Assembly: GCF_018917145.1 (NCBI RefSeq)
Contig: NZ_JAHLOD010000003.1
Location: 1 to 64,000 of the forward strand
Direction: 5' to 3'
Source: Clostridium bornimense
GTDB lineage: Bacteria; Bacillota; Clostridia; Clostridiales; Clostridiaceae
DNA length: 64,000 bases
Of this stretch, positions 1 to 9,405 are shown in pieces. Numbering within the stretch: position 1 is the first letter of the stretch; each line of letters opens with the position of its first letter. The notes beneath the pieces are model-generated. The model was not told the origin of the DNA, ran no database searches, and saw only the letters and a program-made list of their open reading frames with translations. Both the position numbers and the translations under genes were made by a program.

Positions 1-525
1 GAGTTTTTTCAAATTCCTTTTGTAGTAAGAGCAGTTAGTATTGATGCATTTATGTATTTTAAAATGCTTACGCTCCTTACGTTCAGAGAGTGTGCTACCG
101 CAGTAAGGACATTTAAATACTAGTGGCTTAGTTGCAAAATTAGACTCCTTAAAGGTTAGACCACATACTTTGCATTGGTATTGACCCTTATTACCATTAT
201 TATCATAGATATATTGGTGCGGAGCGCCACATTTAGGACACTTTATTTTAGTCGGTATAGACTTACCATTACGTCGTTTTACAGGAGTTACGATTTTATT
301 GTATTTATGGTTATAGTAAGCTAAAAGTAATTTGTAATCTACACTATGAAATTTAATTATTTTAGGAAGTTTATCTATTTTAAATTTTTGATACTCTGGG
401 CTATTTGAATCATCAAAAGATAATTGTCCAAGTGGTATATATTTAGAAATAAATATGAGTAATTGAAAAATTATATTAATTAAATATTGATTATATGCTA
501 GTAAATAAGTTATAATTGAATCCAC
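1..525 (-). CDS. Transposase, N-terminal part with zinc ribbons (partial)
   Basis: Reading leftwards from a GTG at 525 gives 175 open codons running off the window edge. The segment holds two zinc-ribbon-like Cys clusters: CPKCGAPH followed by CKVCG, then CPYCG followed by a C-x5-C pair. That is typical of the DNA-binding N-terminal part of several transposase families, with the catalytic DDE domain expected further left, outside the window. The N-terminal 40 residues are hydrophobic and not recognised. I cannot name the IS family. The GTG start is tentative because no strong ribosome site precedes it. Confidence 0.65.
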   Translation of the reverse strand, partial: MDSIITYLLAYNQYLINIIFQLLIFISKYIPLGQLSFDDSNSPEYQKFKIDKLPKIIKFHSVDYKLLLAYYNHKYNKIVTPVKRRNGKSIPTKIKCPKCGAPHQYIYDNNGNKGQYQCKVCGLTFKESNFATKPLVFKCPYCGSTLSERKERKHFKIHKCINTNCSYYKRNLKKL

Positions 526-600
526 AATAACGACAACCTTTCTAAGTTATTTTTGTTTGTTAGGAGATTCAATTTTAACATAGAAATCAGGGGGTCGTTG
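1..600 (-). mobile_element. Insertion sequence, one end, cut by the window edge
   Basis: The transposase at 1-525 and its upstream leader look like the 5' end of an insertion sequence transcribed leftwards. The likely outer boundary is near 600, where the A/T-rich leader of the PTS gene begins after the run GGGGGTCGTTG (590-600). A related ACGACAACC motif occurs at 530-538. The other end lies outside the window, so terminal repeats and target duplication cannot be checked. The element sits only about 100 bp upstream of the PTS start and may have altered its control region. Confidence 0.6.
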
Positions 601-658
601 TTTTTTTATACAAAAAAACTTCTAAAACCTTGATATATAAAGATTTTTAAAGAAAGAA

Positions 659-677
659 GTGTAAATAAACTTTACAC
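659..677. promoter_or_regulatory. Inverted repeat before the first PTS gene
   Basis: GTGTAAA, a five-base spacer, then TTTACAC: a perfect 7-bp dyad ending about 28 bp before the start codon, just upstream of the GAGGAG ribosome site. It could be a repressor operator or a weak leader hairpin. No partner regulator is encoded in the window. Confidence 0.4.
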
Positions 678-704
678 TATCTATTTGGGTGAGGAGAGAG
701 ATAT

Positions 705-2363
705 ATGAAAAAGTTTAAACTGGGATCATTTGATTTTTGGCAAAAGTTTGGAAAAGCATTATTAGTAGTAGTTGCTGTAATGCCAGCAGCTGGTATAATG
801 ATTTCTTTAGGTAAAGTAGTAGGCATGACATCAGATGCTAGCTTTATAACAGCAGTAGCAAGGGTTATGGAGGATATAGGATGGGGCATTATCAATAACT
901 TACATGTTCTATTTGCAGTTGCTATTGGTGGTTCTTGGGCTAAAGAACGTGCCGGCGGTGCATTTGCAGCTTTACTAGCATTTATACTTATTAATAGAAT
1001 AACAGGGTCTATGTTTGGCGTAACATCTGATATGTTAGAAAATTCAAAAGCAACAGTAGATTCTTTATTAGCTGGATCATTACCAGTATCTGATTATTTT
1101 ACTTCTATTCTTGGTGCACCAGCACTTAATATGGGAGTTTTCGTAGGTATTTTATCAGGGTTCTTAGGAGCAGTAATATATAACAAATTCTATAACTTCA
1201 ACAAGTTACCAGATGCATTAGGATTCTTTAATGGTAAAAGATTTGTACCTTTTGTAGTTATCGGTGGATCAGTTGTAGCAGCAATTATATTATCATTATT
1301 CTGGCCATTTATTCAAAGTGCATTAAATTCATTTGGACAATGGATAGCAACATCTAAAGATACTGCACCAATATTAGCACCATTTGTATATGGTACATTA
1401 GAAAGATTATTATTACCATTCGGATTACATCATATGTTAACTATTCCAATGAACTATACAGAACTTGGAGGAACATATACAATTTTAACAGGTAGTGCAC
1501 AAGGAAGCATAGTATCTGGACAAGATCCATTATGGTTAGCTTGGGTTACAGATTTAAATAACTTAAAAGCTGCTGGAGATACAGCTGCATATAAAGAATT
1601 ATTAAATACTGTTACACCAGCAAGATTTAAAGTAGGACAAGTAATATTATCATGTGCATCACTTATCGGTGCTACATTTGCAATGTACAAAAATGTTGAT
1701 CCAGATAAGAAATCTAAGTATAAATCAATGTTCTTCTCAGCAGCACTTGCAGTATTCTTAACAGGTGTATCTGAACCAATTGAGTTTATGTTTATGTTTG
1801 TATCACCAATCCTATTTGTATCTTATGCAGTTATGACAGGTTTAGCTTTTGCAGCAGCAGATATAGTACACTTAAGAGTACATGCATTTGGTGTAATAGA
1901 ATTAATTACTCGTACACCAATGATGATAAAAGCAGGTTTACTTGGAGATTTAATTCACTTTTTAATAGCATGTGTAATATTCTTCATATTAAACTTTGTA
2001 GTATTTAACTTCTTAATTAAGAAATTCAATATCGCTACACCAGGACGTAATGGTAACTATGTTGATGATGAAGCAGATGAAAATGCAGGAAATGAAAAGA
2101 AAGTTGATTCAAAAACAGCTAATGATGAACAATGTATAAAGATTATTGAATTATTAGGTGGAAAAGAAAACATAGTAGATGTTGATGCTTGTATGACAAG
2201 ACTTAGAGTTACTGTAAAAGATCCTTCAATCGTTGGAGATGAAAAGGCTTGGAAAGCATGTGGAGCATTAGGACTTGTCTTAAAGGATAAAGGAGTACAA
2301 GCTATTTACGGACCAAAAGCCGATGTGTTAAAATCTAATATACAAGATATATTAGGGGTGTAA
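705..2363 (+). CDS. malT: PTS EIICB permease, maltose/glucose type
   Basis: Membrane sugar permease of the glucose-family PTS, taking up and phosphorylating a sugar, probably maltose. The 552-residue protein has an EIIC domain (about residues 10-430; many membrane segments, GxWAKERAGG loop) and a C-terminal EIIB domain. The phosphorylated cysteine is Cys496, in the motif DACMTRLRV. There is no EIIA domain, so a shared EIIA is presumably used. A GAGGAG ribosome site precedes the start. The stop lies 5 bp before the probable maltose-6'-phosphate phosphatase, and that pairing is the main reason to prefer maltose over glucose as substrate. A close paralogue follows at 3414-5063. Confidence 0.82.
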   Translation: MKKFKLGSFDFWQKFGKALLVVVAVMPAAGIMISLGKVVGMTSDASFITAVARVMEDIGWGIINNLHVLFAVAIGGSWAKERAGGAFAALLAFILINRITGSMFGVTSDMLENSKATVDSLLAGSLPVSDYFTSILGAPALNMGVFVGILSGFLGAVIYNKFYNFNKLPDALGFFNGKRFVPFVVIGGSVVAAIILSLFWPFIQSALNSFGQWIATSKDTAPILAPFVYGTLERLLLPFGLHHMLTIPMNYTELGGTYTILTGSAQGSIVSGQDPLWLAWVTDLNNLKAAGDTAAYKELLNTVTPARFKVGQVILSCASLIGATFAMYKNVDPDKKSKYKSMFFSAALAVFLTGVSEPIEFMFMFVSPILFVSYAVMTGLAFAAADIVHLRVHAFGVIELITRTPMMIKAGLLGDLIHFLIACVIFFILNFVVFNFLIKKFNIATPGRNGNYVDDEADENAGNEKKVDSKTANDEQCIKIIELLGGKENIVDVDACMTRLRVTVKDPSIVGDEKAWKACGALGLVLKDKGVQAIYGPKADVLKSNIQDILGV

Positions 2364-2368
2364 TATAA

Positions 2369-3154
2369 ATGAAATTATTAACAGTTAATTGTCATTCATG
2401 GCAAGAATCTGATCAAGAAAAAAAGATTGGTATATTAGCTGATAGAATAAAAAGAGAAAAGTATGATGTCATTACTCTTCAAGAGGTTAGCCAGTTAATA
2501 GAATCAGAAGTATTATATGAAAATATAAAAAAGGATAATTACTTAGTTGTTTTAAATGAAGCATTAAAAAGTATAGGATGTAATGATTATAGCTTTGTGT
2601 GGGATTATTCCCACATAGGCTATGATATATATGAAGAAGGTATTGGTATACTTACTAGACATCCTATTGTAAACACAGAAAGCTTTTTTATATCTAAAGG
2701 TAAAGACAGAAGTTATTGGAAAACAAGAAAGATATTAAAAGCAACAGTTGATATAGATGGTACTGAAACAGATTTCTATACTTGTCATTTAGGATGGTGG
2801 GAAGATGAAGAAGAACCATTTAAATATCAAGCAGATAAGCTTCTAAGTAAAGATTCTAAAGATAGATTAGCATTCTTTATGGGAGATTTTAATAATAATG
2901 CTAATGTTAGAAATGAAGGTTACGATTATATGATTTCAAAAGGATTAAAAGATACTTTTATCCTTGCGAAGGAAAAAGATTCTGGTGTTACTGTAAAAGG
3001 TAAAATTGCTGGATGGGAAGAAAATAAAGTTGATATGAGACTAGATATAATATTTGCAAACAAAGAAATATCAGTAAAAAATTCAGCAGTAGTATTTAAC
3101 GGTGATAATGAAGCAGTAATCTCAGATCATTATGGAGTAGAAGTAACTATATAG
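2369..3154 (+). CDS. mapP: Endonuclease/exonuclease/phosphatase-fold protein, probable maltose 6'-phosphate phosphatase
   Basis: 261-residue cytoplasmic metal-dependent phosphatase of the EEP fold. Visible signature elements are the metal-binding Glu39 in TLQEV, the GDFNNN loop near the middle, and the C-terminal SDHYG with Asp253/His254. In enterococci a protein of this family (MapP) removes phosphate from maltose 6'-phosphate delivered by the MalT PTS permease. Here the gene follows such a permease by 5 bp, with its ribosome site (AGGGGTG) inside the permease end, so translational coupling is likely. The family assignment is firm; the substrate rests on this gene order. No maltose phosphorylase gene is present in the window. 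Confidence 0.75.
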   Translation: MKLLTVNCHSWQESDQEKKIGILADRIKREKYDVITLQEVSQLIESEVLYENIKKDNYLVVLNEALKSIGCNDYSFVWDYSHIGYDIYEEGIGILTRHPIVNTESFFISKGKDRSYWKTRKILKATVDIDGTETDFYTCHLGWWEDEEEPFKYQADKLLSKDSKDRLAFFMGDFNNNANVRNEGYDYMISKGLKDTFILAKEKDSGVTVKGKIAGWEENKVDMRLDIIFANKEISVKNSAVVFNGDNEAVISDHYGVEVTI

Positions 3155-3165
3155 GAAATAAAGTT

Positions 3166-3210
3166 AAGAATATCGCTAACAAATTAATATTTGTTAGCGA
3201 TATTCTTTTT
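3166..3210 (+). terminator. Intrinsic terminator (GCGATA family)
   Basis: Near-perfect hairpin with arms AAGAATATCGCTAACAAA and its complement, followed by a T run, 11 bp after the mapP stop. It shares the TCGCTAACAA / TTGTTAGCGA core with ten other hairpins in the window. Confidence 0.9.
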
Positions 3211-3325
3211 TATATAATGATTATTTTGAAACTGACTTTGATTTGTATATATTACTAAAAAGTAAAAAATATCATTAGAAGTTTATACAAAGTTTTGCCA
3301 TTAATAATATAGAAAATTACGAATT

Positions 3326-3370
3326 AAAACGTTTTCCCTTTTGAAAATAAAAACAATATGTTATTATACT
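3326..3370 (+). promoter_or_regulatory. Promoter with LacI/CcpA-type operator for second PTS gene
   Basis: The 10-bp palindrome AAAACGTTTT (3326-3335), with the central CG typical of LacI-family operators (CcpA cre, MalR), sits just upstream of a -35 TTGAAA (3341-3346) and a -10 TATACT (3365-3370) at 18 bp spacing. This suggests catabolite or maltose control of the second permease independently of the first operon. The match to full cre consensus is only partial. Confidence 0.6.
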
Positions 3371-3413
3371 TACATAAGTTGTAATAATTATATATTTTTA
3401 GGAGATGATATTA

Positions 3414-5063
3414 ATGGGTAAAACTAAACTGGGATCATTCGACTTTTGGCAAAAGTTTGGTAAGGCATTAATGGTAGTTGTAGCAGTTATGCCAGCAGCA
3501 GGTCTTATGATTTCTTTAGGAAAATTGATAGGAATGACTTCAAGTGCAAACGTTATCGCAACAATAGCTTCAGTTGTAGAGGATATTGGTTGGGGAATTA
3601 TAGGAAATTTAAACATATTATTTGCAGTAGCTATTGGAGGATCTTGGGCAAAGGAACGTGCTGGAGGAGCATTTGCAGCTTTAATAGCATTTATACTTAT
3701 TAACAGAATTACAGGAACAATTTTTGGAGTAACATCTGATATGCTTAGTAAGGATGGTGCAACTGTAAACTCATTGTTAGCTGGTGCACTACCAGTAGGA
3801 GATTATTTTACATCTGTTTTAGGAGCACCTGCTCTTAATATGGGAGTTTTTGTAGGTATTATTTCAGGATTTTTAGGTGCAGTATTATATAACAAGTATT
3901 ATAACTTTGATAAATTACCACAAGCACTTGGTTTCTTTAATGGTAAACGGTTTGTTCCTTTTGTTGTTATTGGAGGATCAGTTGTTACTGCATTGATATT
4001 ATCATTAATATGGCCATTTGCTCAAGCTGGATTAAATGCCTTTGGAGAATGGATTGCTAAATCAAAAGATTCAGCACCAATATTAGCACCATTTGTATAT
4101 GGTACATTAGAAAGATTATTATTACCATTTGGATTACATCATATGATTACTATACCAATGAATTATACAGATTTAGGCGGAGTATATACTTCTCTTGAAG
4201 GTGTAAGAGTTGCCGGACAAGATCCATTATGGTTAGCTTGGGTATCAGACTTAAATTCATTAAAAGATTCTGGAGATACAGCAGCATATACTGCATTGTT
4301 AAATGATATCACACCTGCAAGATTTAAAGTAGGACAAGTAATTTTATCTTGTGCATCATTAATTGGTGTAGCTTTTGCAATGTATAATAATGTAGACAAA
4401 GATAAAAAGGAAAAATATAAATCAGTATTTTTCTCAGCTGCTCTTGCTGTATTTTTAACAGGGGTAACTGAACCAATAGAATTTATGTTTATGTTTATAT
4501 CACCAATACTATATGTTGTATATGCAGTAATAACAGGACTTGGTTTTGCATTAGCCGATATTATTAATTTAAGAATTCATGCATTTGGTGCAATAGAATT
4601 ATTTACTCGTTTACCAATGATGTTTAAAGCTGGACTTGGTTGGGATTTACTTAACTTCTTAATAGCATGTATAGCATTCTTCTTCATTAACTTTGTAGTA
4701 TTTAATTTCTTAATAAAGAAATTTGATATTGGAACACCAGGACGTAAAGGAAATTATATAGATGATGAAGCTACAGATACAAAGGCTGAAGACAAGGTTG
4801 CTTCAGAAACTACATCTTCTAATGATGAACAATGCATAAAAATAATTGAATTATTAGGTGGAAAAGAGAATATTGACGATGTAGATGCTTGTATGACAAG
4901 ATTAAGAGTTACAGTTAAGAATAAAGATTTGGTTGGAGATGAAAAAGCTTGGAAAGCTGCGGGAGCATTAGGACTTATAATAAAGGATAAAGGTGTTCAA
5001 GCTATATATGGACCAAAAGCTGACGTATTAAAATCAAATATTCAAGATATACTTGGAATGTAA
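3414..5063 (+). CDS. PTS EIICB permease, maltose/glucose type, second copy
   Basis: 549-residue paralogue of the permease at 705-2363, with the same EIIC plus C-terminal EIIB layout and the same phosphorylation motif DACMTRLRV. The two are highly similar throughout and differ most in the linker between the domains and in the loop after the PMNYT motif. I place the start at the ATG at 3414, which has a GGAG ribosome site about 9 bp upstream; an in-frame ATG at 3405 overlaps that site. The gene has its own promoter and terminator and no accompanying phosphatase. It may have a different affinity, a different sugar (glucose), or different regulation. Confidence 0.8.
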   Translation: MGKTKLGSFDFWQKFGKALMVVVAVMPAAGLMISLGKLIGMTSSANVIATIASVVEDIGWGIIGNLNILFAVAIGGSWAKERAGGAFAALIAFILINRITGTIFGVTSDMLSKDGATVNSLLAGALPVGDYFTSVLGAPALNMGVFVGIISGFLGAVLYNKYYNFDKLPQALGFFNGKRFVPFVVIGGSVVTALILSLIWPFAQAGLNAFGEWIAKSKDSAPILAPFVYGTLERLLLPFGLHHMITIPMNYTDLGGVYTSLEGVRVAGQDPLWLAWVSDLNSLKDSGDTAAYTALLNDITPARFKVGQVILSCASLIGVAFAMYNNVDKDKKEKYKSVFFSAALAVFLTGVTEPIEFMFMFISPILYVVYAVITGLGFALADIINLRIHAFGAIELFTRLPMMFKAGLGWDLLNFLIACIAFFFINFVVFNFLIKKFDIGTPGRKGNYIDDEATDTKAEDKVASETTSSNDEQCIKIIELLGGKENIDDVDACMTRLRVTVKNKDLVGDEKAWKAAGALGLIIKDKGVQAIYGPKADVLKSNIQDILGM

Positions 5064-5080
5064 TAAAGATAACTATTTTA

Positions 5081-5130
5081 AAGGAGGTATCGCAGTAACA
5101 ATGAAAATTTGTTAGCGATACCTCCTTTTA
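5081..5130 (+). terminator. Intrinsic terminator (GCGATA family)
   Basis: AAAGGAGGTATCGC pairs with GCGATACCTCCTTT around a loop with TAACAA / TTTGTTA, 17 bp after the stop of the second permease. One of the best-conserved members of the dispersed hairpin family. Confidence 0.9.
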
Positions 5131-5139
5131 TTATATAAC

Positions 5140-5525
5140 AAGATAGGGCACAGATTAGATGGTACAAGGCACAATTCAGTGTACAGTTAAGGCAGTTCAC
5201 AGTTTCGGTTAATTTTCCCCTGTGGGGAAAATATTATAGTCCTGCGGACGGCGAATTACAATTGTATTTATAGATATGTTTAGTTCATATATAGAACTAT
5301 TATACTTAAGTGTTGTTTTTCAGAAATCATGGGTTCACACTACAAGCTATATGAAGGTGCAACCTTCATTAGCCCCTCGTGATAGTTCTATATAAAATAC
5401 AAATATATTAATGAAACTATCTTATTTTATACACAAAATTATTGCACTTAAAATCTCAGAAATTCCCCAAAGAGAATTTCATCAACAACTGTGCACTGAT
5501 ATATAACTGTGCCTTGACCTGTTCA
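5140..5525. repeat. Composite intergenic repeat, longest copy
   Basis: Gene-free stretch of about 390 bp made of blocks that recur elsewhere in the window: the TTCGGTTAATTTTCCCC / GGGGAAAATATTATAG block with GGACGGCG (also at 28800-28835 and 48205-48255), the ACTTAAGTGTT block (also near 48280), and the AAATCTCAGAAATTCCC ... CAACTGTGCACTGATATA block (present inverted at 32570-32680). It lies between convergent genes. I see no coding potential in it. Confidence 0.75.
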
Positions 5526-5535
5526 CTATTTAAGT

Positions 5536-6390
5536 TTATTCATCATCGATAGTATTTTCAACATCTTTTCCATAAGACTTGGAAGGTGTAATCATTAATT
5601 TATGTCCTTGTTTTTCTAAATCGCTATAAATAGATTTTGTTGGCATAAGCCATACTTCACCAGTTCCACTAAATACATTTAGAAGACCTTCACCAGAGGC
5701 TGCGGAACCAATAAGTGTTTTAGTTGACTTTTCAACAGTAAGTTCAACATCTTCAGTTCTTAAAAATGCGAAGTTACCATCAATTTTTAAATAGTCATCA
5801 CATAATCTAAATTTCATTATTTCGGTAACAGGAACTGGAGACTCCAAAACTACAATTCCGGAACCAGATAATTTGGTTTGAAATAATCTTTCATTACTGA
5901 AAAGAGCAGAAGATGCAGTATTTAAAATAGATGTAGATATATTTACAGAGGATTCACAGCAAAAGAACATTCCAGGATCAACAATGATTTCTTCATCGTC
6001 TAATTCTAAAAGTAGATAATGTCCAAAAGAAGGTTCAAGATATATTGCACCGGAACCAGTGTATACTGGCTTTATCATTGATTCTTTATTTAGTTTAGAA
6101 GAAATAAACTTTTTGCCAAGACCTAATACTCCACCCATTTTAGAGGAAATATCAATATCGCCTTTTAAAAATGAAAGAGAACCAGATTCTAATTTAACAG
6201 AAGAATTATTTAATAGAATTCTTACTTGTCTTAATTTGACATTACTATCTTTCATATATTTAAATGCAACGGCAGATTCTAAAGAGTTGCCCCCATTTAG
6301 CATTGGATATTCAAGAATTTCAAAACGTGAATCATTTACCATGGAATCTATTATTGAAAAAGAATTTTCAATAGAAAAATTTGATCTCAT
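5536..6390 (-). CDS. AIM24 family protein
   Basis: 284-residue soluble protein resembling the AIM24/TRAP-like beta-sandwich family. Visible signs are repeated beta strands rich in Gly (LSGSGIVVLESP, FSGTGEVWLMPT), the pattern SGSLSFLKGDI, and the near-C-terminal GEVWLMP segment typical of the family. In bacteria the function is not established; mitochondrial AIM24 is tied to inner-membrane organisation. A GGAGG ribosome site precedes the ATG. It is transcribed alone, convergent with the PTS gene across the composite repeat. Confidence 0.75.
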   Translation of the reverse strand: MRSNFSIENSFSIIDSMVNDSRFEILEYPMLNGGNSLESAVAFKYMKDSNVKLRQVRILLNNSSVKLESGSLSFLKGDIDISSKMGGVLGLGKKFISSKLNKESMIKPVYTGSGAIYLEPSFGHYLLLELDDEEIIVDPGMFFCCESSVNISTSILNTASSALFSNERLFQTKLSGSGIVVLESPVPVTEIMKFRLCDDYLKIDGNFAFLRTEDVELTVEKSTKTLIGSAASGEGLLNVFSGTGEVWLMPTKSIYSDLEKQGHKLMITPSKSYGKDVENTIDDE

Positions 6391-6525
6391 TTTTAAACAC
6401 CTCCGTAATTTAATATTATCATAAAAGGTTTGAATAGGAAAATTTTAAGGAAAACATAATCTTAGTAATTATTATATAGAATTTGGAGATAATAATATAG
6501 AAATAATAAAATTTGGAGGAAAATA

Positions 6526-7830
6526 ATGTTTTCGCTAAAAGAGGAAAGTAGAAGAACTAAGATTATACTAATCTCAGTAACAGTTATTTTTATATTATTA
6601 GGTATATATGCAACATTTAAATTTGGAAACGATACGTTACTAGGAAGTTTAGAAGCTCCAGATAATGATGATGTGAAATTTATAAGAAGTGGATGGAATC
6701 TTTATGAAAGAGGTTATTATTCATATCATTATCCAGAAAATAAATCAGCGTTTATGATGCCGGGGTTACCTATTGTTATAGCAGGTTGTACTGCTATTTT
6801 TGGAAAGATGGGAGCAATCACAGCAGTAAGAATAATACAGGTATTATTGCAAGCTGTATCATTACTTTTAGTATTTTTTATTGCTAGAAAAATATTTAAT
6901 AATTCTATTGTATCGTTATTAGCATTTATATTAAATGCAATATATTTGCCAAATTTATGGGCATCTCAACTTATTTTAACTGAAACTATATTTAAAACAT
7001 TACTACTATTATTAATATATGTAACTATGTATGCTATAGAAACTAAAAAAGTTTTTTATTATATAATAGGGGGCATACTATTAGGGGTATCATCATATTT
7101 TAGACCGCAAGTAGCACTTTTACCAGTATTGGTTTTAATAATGTGGATAATAAATAAGAAATATACTTTTTTTGATATGGTTAAGTTTGCATCAATAGTA
7201 ATAGTAATATTTGTTGCTATAATGGCTCCATGGTGGATAAGAAATTATGTTGTTTTTGATAAAGTGATATTATTCACATATGCTACAGGAAATCCAATGT
7301 TGCAAGGAACATATATAAATTATGATCAGAGTGTTAAATATACAACAGATATTGAATATAGAATAGATTATGATAAATTTCCTTATTATGAAAGAGATGA
7401 ATTTAAAAATAATGAGACAGAAGTTGCTTTATCTAAGGAACGTTTTTGGAAGGTATTAAAAAATGAGCCGTTAAGATATATAGGTTGGTACACAATAGGA
7501 AAAACTACTCATAATTGGATAAAACCATTTTATTGGGTGGAGATATATAATATTAATTTGAATATTATTTTTGTATACCATTGGATATTATTAATTTTTG
7601 CAGTGGCAGGATTTATATTTTATTTATATAAGAGAGGAAGAAATTTAAATTTTCTGTTTATATCTATGATTATATTGTATTTTAATTGTGTATACTTGCC
7701 TTTTTATGCATTTTCTAGATATATGTATCCAGTTACATCACTTATGATTATATTATCTGTATATGGCATTTATACAGTATATGAGTTAATAAGATATGGA
7801 TATTTTGATAAAAATAATATGGGAATATAA
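6526..7830 (+). CDS. Membrane glycosyltransferase, GT-C fold (GT39/ArnT-like)
   Basis: 434-residue polytopic membrane protein with roughly ten hydrophobic segments. An acidic pair in the first outside loop (DNDD, about residues 46-49, followed by FIRSGWNLYERG) matches the catalytic-Asp loop of GT-C enzymes using polyprenyl-phosphate sugars (GT39, ArnT, PMT). The loop YHYPENKSAFMMPGLP also resembles that family. Likely role: transferring a sugar from a lipid carrier to a surface polymer or protein outside the membrane. Donor and acceptor cannot be read from sequence, and no neighbouring glycan genes help. The ATG follows a GGAGGA ribosome site. Confidence 0.7.
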   Translation: MFSLKEESRRTKIILISVTVIFILLGIYATFKFGNDTLLGSLEAPDNDDVKFIRSGWNLYERGYYSYHYPENKSAFMMPGLPIVIAGCTAIFGKMGAITAVRIIQVLLQAVSLLLVFFIARKIFNNSIVSLLAFILNAIYLPNLWASQLILTETIFKTLLLLLIYVTMYAIETKKVFYYIIGGILLGVSSYFRPQVALLPVLVLIMWIINKKYTFFDMVKFASIVIVIFVAIMAPWWIRNYVVFDKVILFTYATGNPMLQGTYINYDQSVKYTTDIEYRIDYDKFPYYERDEFKNNETEVALSKERFWKVLKNEPLRYIGWYTIGKTTHNWIKPFYWVEIYNINLNIIFVYHWILLIFAVAGFIFYLYKRGRNLNFLFISMIILYFNCVYLPFYAFSRYMYPVTSLMIILSVYGIYTVYELIRYGYFDKNNMGI

Positions 7831-7839
7831 AATATATAG

Positions 7840-7868
7840 TTGAAATCTTTGGTAAAAAATGGTATACT
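7840..7868 (+). promoter_or_regulatory. Promoter for the 2TM protein
   Basis: TTGAAA (7840-7845), 17 bp spacer, TATACT (7863-7868); about 30 bp before the TTG start of the next gene. Confidence 0.65.
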
Positions 7869-7899
7869 ATTTTAGTAGTAATTTTTAAGGAGTAGTATT

Positions 7900-8196
7900 T
7901 TGTACGGTGATCAATTAACTGATAATCAATTATATACTATAGCAAAAAAGAGAGTGGAGGATAAAAAAGATTTTTTCTTTCATCTAATTATATACATATC
8001 AATAAATATAATCTTATGGATTATTACAATTAGCGAATCAGGAAAGATAATAATTCCAATATCAACCACTGTAGGTTGGGGAATTGGTGTATTAAATCAA
8101 GGTATTAATTTATTTTATAATGAGAAATCTGGTTCTGTTGAGAAGGAATTCAAGAAATTAAAAAGAAATTTTAATGAAGATGAGCCAGAAGAATAG
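7900..8196 (+). CDS. 2TM domain-containing protein
   Basis: 98-residue protein with two hydrophobic helices (about 28-47 and 50-72) framed by charged ends, matching the small 2TM domain family (pattern KKRVEDKKDFFFHLIIY then a GWGIGVLNQGINLF segment). Such proteins occur alone or fused to signalling proteins; function unknown. The start is a TTG at 7900, 7 bp after an AAGGAG ribosome site, with no closer ATG in frame. Confidence 0.72.
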   Translation: MYGDQLTDNQLYTIAKKRVEDKKDFFFHLIIYISINIILWIITISESGKIIIPISTTVGWGIGVLNQGINLFYNEKSGSVEKEFKKLKRNFNEDEPEE

Positions 8197-8270
8197 ATTA
8201 GTTATTATCAGTTTTGGCATTGTTATAAGCTGAATAATTTATAAAAATTTCTCCAGAATTTTTGTAAAAT

Positions 8271-8317
8271 AAAACTGCAGCAATGATAAATAAGAGTTTA
8301 TTATTGCTGCAGTTTTT
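8271..8317. terminator. Bidirectional terminator between 2TM gene and metA
   Basis: AAAACTGCAGCAATGATAAA pairs with TTTATTATTGCTGCAGTTTT, with A and T runs on both sides, so it can serve the convergent genes on either strand. Confidence 0.85.
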
Positions 8318-9231
8318 TATAATTCATTTAAGTTGAAAGGTGTTGATTGATAAACATAATAGTTTAACCAGTTTGAAAATAATAATGATGCAGTAGCTTT
8401 CCAACGTATTAGTGGTGCTTTTGTATCGTCATCGTTTGGAAAATAATTTTTAGGTATAGATATATCTAAACCTCTTTCTTTATCTCTAAAATATTCTTTA
8501 GCAAGAGTATCTGCATCATATTCAGCATGTCCAGTTGAGAAGATTTGACGACCGTCTTTTGAGATAATCAATTGAGGACCTGCTTCATCGGACTCTGTTA
8601 TAATAGATAACTCTGGATGCTTTAATATATCTTCTTTTCTAACTTCAGTGTGTCTTGAATGAGGACAATAAAATACTTCATCAAATCCTCTTAAAAGTGT
8701 AGTTTCAGGTCTAATTACTCTATGTTCAAAAACACCAAACATTTTATTTTTTAGTGGATGTTTTTCTATTCCATAATGATAGTACAATCCAGCCTGTGCT
8801 CCCCAACATATATGAAGTGTTGAATAAACATTTTTCTTACTCCATTCCATAATTTCACAAAGTTCATCCCAGTAGTGAACTTCTTGGAACGGCATTTGTT
8901 CTACAGGAGCCCCTGTAATTATAAGACCATCAAATTTTTGATCTTTTACTTCATCAAAAGTATTATAAAACTTTGCAAGATGAGCTGCAGAAGTATTTTT
9001 TGAAATATGAGTTTTAGGGTGTAAAAGCACAAACTCAACTTGAAGTGGAGTATTAGCTAAAAGTCTAAGTATTTGTGTTTCTGTAACTATTTTTGTTGGC
9101 ATTAAATTAAGAATTGCAATTCTTAGAGGACGTATATCTTGCGTTGAAGCTCTATCTTCAGTCATTATAAAGATATTTTCTTCTTCTAATATTTTTTCTG
9201 CTGGTAATCCCGCTGGTAATTTTATTGGCAT
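8317..9231 (-). CDS. metA: Homoserine O-acetyltransferase (MetA family)
   Basis: 304-residue cytoplasmic enzyme acylating homoserine in methionine synthesis. Catalytic residues are in the expected places: Cys142 (HICWGAQAG), His235 and Glu237 (GHAEYD). Residue 111 is Glu (GAPVEQM), where E. coli has Gly; Glu111 is the known determinant for acetyl-CoA rather than succinyl-CoA use, so acetyl specificity is predicted. This fits the O-acetylhomoserine sulfhydrylase at 34614-35879. I start at the ATG at 9231 (MPIKLP, the family's usual N-terminus), 9 bp after GGGGGG; an upstream in-frame start adds nine non-family residues. Transcribed alone. Confidence 0.92.
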   Translation of the reverse strand: MPIKLPAGLPAEKILEEENIFIMTEDRASTQDIRPLRIAILNLMPTKIVTETQILRLLANTPLQVEFVLLHPKTHISKNTSAAHLAKFYNTFDEVKDQKFDGLIITGAPVEQMPFQEVHYWDELCEIMEWSKKNVYSTLHICWGAQAGLYYHYGIEKHPLKNKMFGVFEHRVIRPETTLLRGFDEVFYCPHSRHTEVRKEDILKHPELSIITESDEAGPQLIISKDGRQIFSTGHAEYDADTLAKEYFRDKERGLDISIPKNYFPNDDDTKAPLIRWKATASLLFSNWLNYYVYQSTPFNLNEL

Positions 9232-9405
9232 ATGTGAAAGCCCCCCTATAGTAAACAATAAAATTTTAATATATTTAATATTATATCATTTATTTTATTG
9301 TAATTGATAAAGGATTAATAATATTAATTACAAAGGCTATCTATTGAGAAAAATAATAATATGTGATAGTCTAAACTAAGCAAATAGAGAATATAGGGTG
9401 ATAGT

